Origin: Chara braunii
Lineage: Eukaryota > Streptophyta > Charophyceae > Charales > Characeae
Assembly: GCA_003427395.1 (NCBI GenBank)
Contig: BFEA01000117.1
Coordinates: forward strand, 2,513,992 to 2,537,463
DNA: 23,472 bases
Direction: 5' to 3'
A program made the translations under genes and the position numbers. Numbering within the stretch: position 1 is the stretch's first letter; each line of letters begins with the position of its first letter. Of the stretch, positions 19,988 to 23,472 are shown in pieces. The notes under the pieces were generated by a model. That model was not told the origin of the DNA, did no database searches, and saw nothing but the letters and a program-made list of their open reading frames with translations.

Positions 19988-20851
19988 GTGCGGCAGCATT
20001 TGCAGGCTCCCCAGCAACGGCTGCTGCAATCACAGCAGTCTCTGCCCGGTCTGTTTATGCAGGCTGGAGGTGGATTCTCTCATCAACTGCAACAGGTTGC
20101 TAAGGGTGGTTACCTATACAGCAGCAATGTGGGGAATACTGTTATGGGGCAGAGCGGATTTTCAAGTCCCTCCGTCGTGGGTGTATCGGAGCAAGATCAA
20201 GTTCTTCTCGGCGGTGGACGGGGCAGACCGCTCTTTAGGCAGATGCAGGCACAGAAGGTGCAAGCTGGGAGTGCGGAAAGAGTGTTGCAATCGCGACTGG
20301 ACCTTGGAAGCCCCTGGGCCTCTGCAAATGGTGGGGTAGCTGCGGCTGGATGGGGGCGTCAAGCACTGCCCAACTCAATTGGAGTGACTCCTGGGCTTGG
20401 GGTTAGCCGAGATTTCTCTGGAAGCACAGTTCAGAACCTAGCTGGCTGTGATCTCCAAAGTTGGCAAAGGAACCTGATAGAAAGAGAGAGAAGGGAGAGA
20501 GAGCTCTTGGAAAGGGCAGAGAATGGTGCGGACGTTTTTGCCCTGCGAATGGGTAATTCTGAGAAGCTGGGAACAGGCCTTGATCCTACGATTCACGGTA
20601 TGTCTGGGACTGCTGTTGAGAGGCTTATGGCAGGGATAAACAGGGACAGGGAGATTGACCTTGAAGCTATGAGAGCCAAAGAGAGTGGAAGATGGGTGGA
20701 TGGTATCGAGAATGGTCAAGAGGGAGGTGTGGAGGGTGACGGATATTTGACAAGGGCGAGGAGTATGGATGTTGGATATGATGGGGAGAAGATAGGTCTT
20801 TCACTCGAGGAGAAAGTGAAGTCTCTCATTGATGGAGGTGGAGGATGGTGA
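1813..20851 (+). CDS. CNOT4: CNOT4/NOT4-like protein (RRM and C3H1 zinc finger), 5'-partial, 11 coding exons
   Basis: Joined exons: 1813-1963, 3560-3669, 4520-4603, 6308-6356, 7572-7663, 8895-8935, 9134-9195, 10889-11010, 13899-16597, 19277-19411, 19557-20851. Every junction is GT-AG and phases match (2-in, then 0,2,2,0,2,1,0,2,1,1). Seen in the protein: EKKQKARQ linker, [19 protein letters not shown] (RNP2), ASAYVTF (RNP1), [29 protein letters not shown] and LPPPVD, all in the order of the NOT4 family. NOT4 is a RING E3 ligase of the CCR4-NOT complex acting in cytoplasmic mRNA decay and co-translational quality control; that role is known for the family and inferred here. The RING half is missing because the gene starts before the window. 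About 1612 residues are present, far longer than human CNOT4 (near 575) because of exons 9-11. The family call is firm; exon 6 and the 3' end are the least certain parts of the model. Confidence 0.88.
1985..2545 (+). repeat. Diverged tandem repeat units (about 0.2-0.4 kb)
   Basis: The stretch from GTGTACGGTGCCACCGCGTG through GGCAGTGTCATG to GTATAGTGCTTTATCC (1985-2200) recurs at about 2376-2545 as GTGTACGGTCTCACCGTGTG ... GGCAGTGTCGTG ... GTATAGTGCTCTATCC. A partial third unit lies at about 2290-2350 (GGTAGGGTGTC, TTAGGCAATACTTC). Divergence is substantial, so the duplication is old. Confidence 0.8.
2733..2945 (+). repeat. Short G-rich direct repeats
   Basis: CATTTACGAGGTGAGGGAGA at 2733 recurs at 2795 (period 62) as CATTTACGAGGCGAGGGAGA. 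From about 2860, CACGTGAGGGG-GAGTG-CTCTCAC and AATACCTAATGCACG-like units repeat two or three times each. No coding potential was recognised. Confidence 0.75.
3085..3122 (+). repeat. (GA)19 microsatellite
   Basis: An uninterrupted AG/GA run inside intron 1, purine on the sense strand. Confidence 0.97.
3560..3669 (+). CDS. CNOT4: CNOT4-like exon 2: RRM core
   Basis: Bounded by TTGCAG before 3560 and GC|GTATGTG at 3670; enters in phase 0 and leaves with two codon bases. It encodes [19 protein letters not shown] and [17 protein letters not shown]. The segment [10 protein letters not shown] is the helix 1/strand 2 region of the NOT4 RRM. The GPTASA ending resembles the GPSASAYVT arrangement of animal NOT4 rather than the longer asparagine-rich loop I recall in angiosperm homologues. 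Retaining intron 2 would shift into an unrelated frame. Confidence 0.9.
3670..4519 (+). other. Intron 2
   Basis: Donor GTATGTG, acceptor CTCCAG, 850 bp. It contains a G13 run (4360-4372) and a (GA)n tract (4375-4395), then another G/A-rich stretch near 4459. I see no exon or mobile element in it. Confidence 0.8.
4360..4395 (+). repeat. G13 homopolymer plus (GA)n tract
   Basis: Thirteen G residues at 4360-4372 are followed after GGT by a GA run at 4375-4395. This is a purine tract that could form unusual DNA structure and is error-prone for sequencing. Confidence 0.95.
4520..4603 (+). CDS. CNOT4: CNOT4-like exon 3: RRM strand 3 (RNP1) to helix 2
   Basis: The acceptor is CTCCAG before 4520 and the donor is AG|GTGAGC at 4604. 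Its first base completes an Ala codon with exon 2, giving [20 protein letters not shown] then [11 protein letters not shown]. This spans RNP1 (AYVTF carries the aromatic RNA-contact positions), helix 2 ([11 protein letters not shown]) and the DGR turn, as expected of NOT4. It is 84 nt long and leaves in phase 2. Confidence 0.9.
4604..6307 (+). other. Intron 3 with assembly gap
   Basis: Donor GTGAGC, acceptor GAGCAG. It holds the N at 4831 with its duplicated flanks and a GAA/GAAG-rich purine tract at about 4990-5062. Positions about 5130-6000 are different in texture (C/T-rich, even composition), possibly a decayed insertion. Minus-strand open frames at 5383-5676 and 5733-5975 are not recognisable proteins. 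Confidence 0.7.
4738..4924 (+). repeat. Exact 93-bp duplication flanking a single N (assembly gap)
   Basis: Positions 4738-4830 and 4832-4924 are identical (GTCAAGCTCGGTTCTTCATG ... ATCCTGCTCGA) with one N between. The identity and the one-base gap point to contig ends that overlap but were not merged, rather than to a biological repeat. It lies inside intron 3 and does not affect the coding model. Confidence 0.95.
6308..6356 (+). CDS. CNOT4: CNOT4-like exon 4: RRM end and first zinc-finger Cys
   Basis: A 49-nt exon between GAGCAG and ATG|GTAAGT. With two bases from exon 3 it encodes [17 protein letters not shown]. The FGTTKYC...L segment is one of the most conserved NOT4 signatures. The Cys of TKYC is the first ligand of the C3H1 finger completed in exon 5. 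The exon leaves in phase 0. Confidence 0.92.
6357..7571 (+). other. Intron 4 with long polypurine tract
   Basis: Donor GTAAGT, acceptor TGTGTAG. Positions about 6798-6880 and 6970-7160 are GGAGGA/GAAAAAGAAG-type purine sequence on the sense strand. The lysine/glutamate-rich translation of this tract is a by-product of composition. No exon was recognised. Confidence 0.75.
7572..7663 (+). CDS. CNOT4: CNOT4-like exon 5: C3H1 zinc finger
   Basis: The acceptor TGTGTAG lies before 7572 and the donor AG|GTACTT begins at 7664. It encodes [20 protein letters not shown] then [10 protein letters not shown]. Combined with exon 4 the ligands are C-x8-C-x4-C-x3-H, intact and with NOT4 spacing. The FTKEEM stretch resembles animal NOT4 closely. 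The exon enters in phase 0 and leaves with two bases of a codon. Confidence 0.92.
7859..7912 (+). repeat. 27-bp tandem duplication
   Basis: GGGTGGAATATGCTAATGGT at 7859 is followed at 7886 by GGGTGGAATACGCTAATAGT, a period of 27 with few substitutions. Confidence 0.88.
8401..8892 (+). repeat. 245-bp direct tandem duplication next to exon 6
   Basis: Copy 1 (8401-8645) and copy 2 (8646-8892) both start CCCTCTGGAAAACGGGCATC and end GGTGATGGAGTTGATGTGCT. They differ by few substitutions and small indels. Copy 2 runs straight into the exon 6 acceptor TAG; copy 1 lost it at the junction (GCTA|CCCTC). The high identity shows a recent local duplication. Confidence 0.93.
8895..8935 (+). CDS. CNOT4: CNOT4-like exon 6: small basic exon (SRVQ...KRKLVR)
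   Basis: A 41-nt exon inferred from phase and homology. The acceptor GTGCTAG precedes 8895, and GTATGTGC at 8936 is a donor of the type used after exons 1 and 2. It supplies the one base exon 7 needs and encodes [14 protein letters not shown], continuing into [12 protein letters not shown]. Plant homologues, as I recall them, have an SRVQQ...QRRSG..LPPP stretch at this point. TAGCAG is a NAGNAG acceptor, so the exon may also start at 8898 and lose the Ser. A weaker donor at 8912 would give a 17-nt version. Confidence 0.66.
9134..9195 (+). CDS. CNOT4: CNOT4-like exon 7: LPPPVD linker
   Basis: The acceptor CCTTCAG precedes 9134 and the donor CCG|GTGTGT begins at 9196. With one base from exon 6 it encodes [20 protein letters not shown] and a final Pro. 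The LPPPVD motif follows the zinc finger in plant NOT4 proteins, which fixes the frame. It leaves in phase 0, matching exon 8. Reading through the donor meets TGA at 9280-9282. Confidence 0.78.
9884..10392. mobile_element. MITE-like non-autonomous DNA transposon, TA-flanked, 509 bp
   Basis: The left end reads CCGTCTTCACCCGAAAAT then AACACCGGGCGTT. The right end is its reverse complement with one mismatch in the second block, an inverted terminal repeat of over 30 bp. TA flanks each end (9882-9883 and 10393-10394), consistent with a Tc1/mariner-like (Stowaway-type) target duplication. No transposase is encoded. The palindrome TAACGCCCGGGCGTTA occurs complete at 9938-9953 and 10360-10375 and in degraded form inside, so subterminal repeats are present. 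The superfamily call is inference. Confidence 0.82.
10393..10480 (+). mobile_element. tRNA-derived SINE, copy C (5' end displaced by MITE)
   Basis: TAGTTCAGTTGGTACAC (box A, 10393-10409), then AACTGTTGA and GTGTTCGAGTTCAGATGAAA (degenerate box B at 10433-10444), follow the same order as copies A and B. An AGATGAA-type motif follows box B in all three. Joining the base before the MITE's left TA to the right TA gives GACCTAGTTCAGTTGGTACA, which matches the start of copy B (GCCTAGCTCAGTGGGTACAC). The 3' end is not clear. Confidence 0.68.
10889..11010 (+). CDS. CNOT4: CNOT4-like exon 8: His/Ser/Pro linker ending ASAS-W
   Basis: The acceptor GTGCTGCAG precedes 10889 and the donor TG|GTACTT begins at 11011. 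It encodes [20 protein letters not shown] then [20 protein letters not shown]. The final TG joins the G of exon 9 to give Trp, producing LPASASW, much like the LPAAASW block I recall in angiosperm homologues. The frame is open upstream to 10799, but the other acceptor (10820) has the wrong phase. Confidence 0.84.
11600..12098 (+). repeat. Polypurine tract ending in (GA)n microsatellite
   Basis: From about 11600 to 11970 the sense strand is mostly GGGAGAGG/GGAGGA-type purine sequence. A pure GA run follows at 12064-12098. Minus-strand open frames across this stretch (Ser/Pro/Leu-rich) are compositional artefacts. Confidence 0.85.
12568..12619 (+). repeat. 26-bp tandem duplication
   Basis: ATTTTGTTTTAGATCAGAAT recurs at 12568 and 12594 with an exact 26-bp period. 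Confidence 0.92.
12899..13083 (-). mobile_element. tRNA-derived SINE, copy B
   Basis: On the minus strand it begins GAGCCTAGCTCAGTGGGTAC (box A, 13060-13072), then CCATGAACTGTTGA. A near-perfect box B, GTTCGAATCC, lies at 13010-13020. The body contains CTAGATGAATAAAAC and ends GGCCGTCGCCCTTTAAAGG, followed by an A-rich tail (the T-rich run at about 12870-12898). It is the best-preserved member of the family. The anticodon arm is degraded, so it is not a tRNA gene. Confidence 0.8.
13483..13730 (+). repeat. 136-bp tandem duplication upstream of exon 9
   Basis: Copy 1 (13483-13618) and copy 2 (13619 to about 13730) share GGTCTGAATTGTAACC, GAAGAAGAGAACATGCAG and TTGGATTGTGGGAGTGTGGT. Copy 2 lacks a middle piece (CAGGAAACTGAAATGGGG). 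It ends about 170 bp before the exon 9 acceptor. Confidence 0.9.
13899..16597 (+). CDS. CNOT4: CNOT4-like exon 9: giant low-complexity exon
   Basis: A 2699-nt exon from TTGCAG before 13899 to AGAG|GTGTGT at 16598, encoding about 900 residues. The first third is Ser/Ala/Gly/Thr-rich, with stretches such as [18 protein letters not shown]. The middle is charged and NLS-like ([27 protein letters not shown]), then acidic and Ser-rich ([13 protein letters not shown]). The last third has predicted helices ([28 protein letters not shown]) and a VPPGF motif at 16321-16335. Order is lost outside the helices, so most of it is probably disordered. Retention of the following intron ends at TAA 16603-16605 after two extra residues, a possible truncated isoform. 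Confidence 0.9.
16598..19276 (+). other. Intron 9, 2.7 kb
   Basis: Donor GTGTGT, acceptor TCTTGCAG. Positions about 16900-18350 have a different texture and may be a decayed insertion. A plus-strand open stretch near 17300-17408 ([20 protein letters not shown] ...) looks coding-like but I cannot assign it. A 40-bp tandem repeat lies at 18013-18090. No splice sites linking it to the gene are evident. Confidence 0.65.
18013..18090 (+). repeat. 40-bp tandem repeat (two units)
   Basis: CAGAATCCTTATCTTAATCC at 18013 recurs at 18053 as CAGAATCCCTACCTTATTCC, each followed by AGCAACGGGA-TCCAGCGAC. Confidence 0.88.
19277..19411 (+). CDS. CNOT4: CNOT4-like exon 10: PPGF motif exon
   Basis: The acceptor TCTTGCAG precedes 19277 and the donor G|GTATGAG begins at 19412. 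It enters and leaves in phase 1, so skipping it keeps the frame. It encodes [20 protein letters not shown] then [20 protein letters not shown]. The two PPGF motifs and their spacing resemble the PPPGF repeats of plant NOT4-like proteins. Its length (135 nt, 45 codons) makes it a possible cassette exon. Confidence 0.86.
19412..19556 (+). other. Intron 10 with possible 18-nt microexon
   Basis: Donor G|GTATGAG and acceptor TTACCAG give a 145-bp intron. Inside it TTTTCTAG before 19499 and G|GTGAGT at 19517 bracket 18 nt in matching phase (see findings). The default model skips it. Confidence 0.7.
19557..20851 (+). CDS. CNOT4: CNOT4-like exon 11: C-terminus with polyQ and stop
   Basis: The acceptor TTACCAG precedes 19557 and TGA lies at 20849-20851. 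It begins [20 protein letters not shown] and contains [12 protein letters not shown], similar to the DPAIL.VG segment of plant homologues. It then has [10 protein letters not shown], a 25-Gln tract (19913-19987), a Gly/Ser-rich stretch, an Arg/Glu helix ([14 protein letters not shown]) and ends [18 protein letters not shown] do not see the C-terminal FNKFYTGY-type block I recall in angiosperms, so the end is either lineage-specific or continues through an exon I missed. Confidence 0.86.
19913..19987 (+). repeat. In-frame polyglutamine tract: (CAG)16 (CAA)2 (CAG)6 CAA
   Basis: Seventy-five bases in exon 11 encode 25 Gln directly after the [10 protein letters not shown] motif. Three CAA interruptions break the pure CAG run. 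It is read in the CNOT4-like frame; the Ser-rich translation in another frame is a shadow. Confidence 0.97.
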
Positions 20852-21169
20852 AAGGTGAAAGAGTAACTTGATTGTTTACTTTGGCAAGGCGGATCTGTGT
20901 TTACAAAGTTGTCGCAGTCTGTTCTTGTGCATGCGTTGTGTGCCATGTCATTCAGTTGTGGTATCTTTGCAATGCCTTGGGGTTATATGCTGCATTCAGT
21001 TGCAATAGTTGCATGCTGTTCAAGATCCATGCATGCTCTATGGCCCTTTCTATTTGGATCTTTCAAGTTTGTACCGCCATTCTGGCAAGCGAGGTTCTTA
21101 TGAGAATTGGCAAGGTCAGATGCAAGGTCGACTCCGATCATCCACATAACACTGGACAGGGACTGACGG

Positions 21170-21355
21170 GGCTCATCATTGAAAGCAACCAGTGCATGAT
21201 GCTTGGAAAGTGGTGGCTGGCGCTGATCATTGAAAGCAACCAGTCAGAGGGAGGGAGAACACCGCATTGAAAGCAACCAGTCCATGATACTGGCGGGAAA
21301 GTGGTGTCTGGGGCTGATAATTGAAAGCAACCAGTCGGAGAGAGGGTGAACACTG
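21170..21355 (+). repeat. Short repeat array with four ATTGAAAGCAACCAGT copies
   Basis: The 16-mer ATTGAAAGCAACCAGT is found at 21178, 21229, 21266 and 21320. Flanks alternate between GTGCATGATGCT/GTCCATGATACT and GTCAGAGGGAGG/GTCGGAGAGAGG, so the array is two copies of a roughly 90-bp unit that itself contains two 16-mers. Function unknown. Confidence 0.9.
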
Positions 21356-22591
21356 CACACCAGATGACATGGACAGTGCCCTGCTAGCCTGCAGCTGCAA
21401 GTGAAACATTCAGTACTCCCCTATTGAATGTCATTTGCTACAATGGCCCATGAAACGTTGGTCCGGATCGGACAGCTGTTGAGAAACCCTGCTGGAAGTG
21501 ACAAACGGATGACTGCCATTGCGCGTTTGGTGACAAATGTGGGGAAACTTGGCTGGAATGGAGTAACTGACATGATTGATATGGCTGTTTCGTGCTCTGC
21601 ATTGTCAGCCTGATCCGAGTAGAGTGGCTGTGACAAGTGCAATCGCTACGGTCACTGTCGTTCTTGCGCTTAGCCCAGTTGTTGTGAACATGTTGTGAAC
21701 AGCTCACTTTTCGAGAATGGGAAGCAATTCAGACTTTTCAGACATAGCTATAGGCAATGTTTGCTACTAGTCCATCCTCTCCTCTCCGGCTCCAATGATC
21801 TTTGTATCCCCTGAGAGAATTGCAGAGTGTAAGAACTGCTTTCTGTCGACATGACATGCCTGGAGATCCGAGCAGTGAGCAGGTCCCACTCTGTTGATGT
21901 GTTCGTTGTTGAAGCACCGAGTGTATTAAGCGATATGATCTCAGGGCTTCTGTTTTCCCCTCTCGGATGGATGGATTGTAAACGGCTTCAGTTGTGGAAC
22001 CTGATGTTCGATGGTAACGCCTTGCAGCGGGAAAGGAAATGGCTGTTTTTGGGAAATGCAGGCTAATGTGCCAGGCGGCTTAGAATCGGGGCAAGAGGTT
22101 CAGAGACTGAGTCAGAGGGAAAAGGAAAGCCACAGTGGAAAGGGGAGCGTCCGCAAATTGTCCAATTGACGTCTGGAGAAGGATGGCAAGTGGTCCTTCA
22201 TATGTTCAGGGAGTTCAAATCTTCAAGATTTGTTGGTCACAAGCTGCAGCATGCTGCATAAAGGGACATGGGTGCTAGTCAGTGGTAGCAGTATATTCTC
22301 GGAAGGATGGAATTGCACTCCTTGTTGAGCATAGAGTCAAAGTGGCGGTTTCCTTGTTACCATTCCCGAGCTATGAAAGCGAAGATGTGTTCAGAGACAG
22401 GAATTGTGACATCGGGGGAGCTGCAATTGGTTGGCCGGTCGCTCAGTGGATGGTAGCTGACTTATTGCAAGAACTTGCAGGTCTGTATCAGGTGGAAGTG
22501 AGGATATGCCACAGGTAGGAGATCCCAGCAGGGACGTGCAAACTCTAAATATCAAAAATAATGTTTTCCGCCACCTTCTGGAGTGAAAGCG

Positions 22592-22597
22592 AATAAA
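22592..22597 (+). promoter_or_regulatory. Possible poly(A) signal AATAAA
   Basis: A canonical AATAAA hexamer 1.7 kb after the stop codon. That distance is long for a 3' UTR and plant signals are loose, so this is only a candidate. Confidence 0.25.
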
Positions 22598-23382
22598 GTT
22601 GGTCCGCATGCAGAATGGCGTGGCTGCAGAAGCTGAGGAGAGGCCAGAGCTCTAGAAAGGTTTCGTATTTAGAGACAGGTGGACCGTATTGACCCGAGTA
22701 ATCATCATCACAGATACTTCTGAAACCCCCCCCTCCCCCTCTGCCCGTCCTGTTGAATTCAGGAAACTGAGGTTGGAGCACGAGCAGAGCGATGAAAGGG
22801 AGATGGTCAGGTATAGCCGAATGAAGCCCGAGGGCAGTAAAGGCTATTTGAGAGTTCAGGTGAACATACTTGTCCCAGTGGGTTCCCCTTAACAGTTGCT
22901 TTTGAGATCCCCAATCAGTATGATCAGCTTTGGAGGAGCAGGAGGAATGCGTCTCAAAATATGCCGGGTGGAGGACATGAGATGGTGTTAGCCACAGCAA
23001 TTGGCCAGTGGTTGACAGGATGAGTCGTAACTGGGGTGTTGAGAGTCGTGCAAGGAGCAGATGCCATGTCAAAAGTTGGTACACACAAATGGTTACAGCA
23101 GCAGAAGCGTCTAAGATGCAAGAATATGCTTTGTAAAGGAAGCAGCAGTAACACTGGTAATGACAGCGCTAGCAGTGACATCCACATCAGACGGGAGGAC
23201 ACAATAAGAGGGCAGTGAATTACACTGTAAGTTCCAGCACTCCCCGCTTTGCCCTGTTTATTTCTGGACAGTAACATTTCTTTGATGCCATGCCCATCCA
23301 GCACCAGCTTCGGTTTATTTCTGAGCATGCACATTTCTGTGTATTGAACTTTATTCTCTTGCTATTGTTTCTTCAACCCTAT

Positions 23383-23384
<2 letters not shown>

Positions 23385-23472
<88 letters not shown>
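23385..23472 (+). repeat. (TC)44 microsatellite at window end
   Basis: A pure TC run of at least 88 bases reaching the window edge; opposite strand polarity to the (GA)n at position 1. Confidence 0.98.

Larger units (their letters stand above)
20852..23472 (+). other. 3' flank / 3' UTR region, no further gene assigned
   Basis: After TGA 20849-20851 there is no exon that I can tie to NOT4. The region holds the 21178-21335 repeats, an AATAAA at 22592-22597 and a few coding-like open stretches (21428-21613, 22282-22518, 22689-23027). The transcript end is unknown. The last 88 bases are (TC)n. Confidence 0.6.

Noticed and set aside
19899-20339. Plus-strand open frame with poly-Ser
   Set aside because: It is the AGC-frame shadow of the CAG polyglutamine tract.

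Overview
This is nuclear DNA of a large, repeat-rich eukaryotic genome, most likely a streptophyte (a charophyte alga, moss or fern is more plausible than a flowering plant). The reasons are GT-AG introns of 0.15-2.9 kb, GA/CT microsatellites, degenerate SINE and MITE copies, and one intron-rich gene whose protein resembles plant CNOT4-like proteins. The species assignment is inference. The window begins in a (GA)n tract and ends in a (TC)n tract, and a single N at 4831 lies between two identical 93-bp segments, so it looks like a draft contig.

One plus-strand gene can be assembled across the window: a NOT4/CNOT4-type protein (RNA-binding E3 ubiquitin ligase subunit associated with the CCR4-NOT complex). 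I reconstruct eleven coding exons: 1813-1963, 3560-3669, 4520-4603, 6308-6356, 7572-7663, 8895-8935, 9134-9195, 10889-11010, 13899-16597, 19277-19411 and 19557-20851. All ten junctions agree in phase (total 4840 nt, about 1612 residues). Exons 1-4 hold the linker helix and RRM. The junction of exons 4 and 5 holds a C-x8-C-x4-C-x3-H zinc finger. Exons 6-8 hold basic and Pro/Ser linkers. Exon 9 (2.7 kb) is a long Ser/Ala-rich then acidic disordered region. Exons 10-11 carry PPGF motifs, a 25-residue polyglutamine tract and a charged helix, ending at TGA 20849-20851. The N-terminal RING domain is not visible and should lie upstream of the window.

The non-coding DNA holds most of the unusual structure. 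Positions 138-711 are a composite fold-back whose two ends are inward-facing pieces of the 5' half of U6 snRNA. A tRNA-derived SINE family is present three times (about 962-1112 minus, 12899-13083 minus, 10393-10480 plus). The third copy is split by a 509-bp MITE (9884-10392) with 30-plus-bp inverted termini flanked by TA. Direct duplications of 245 bp and 136 bp lie just upstream of exons 6 and 9. Other introns carry short tandem repeats and long polypurine tracts on the sense strand. The 2.6 kb after the stop codon has a short repeat array, a possible poly(A) signal and a few coding-like open stretches that I cannot assign.

No bacterial-type operon, CRISPR array, rRNA gene or intact tRNA gene was seen.
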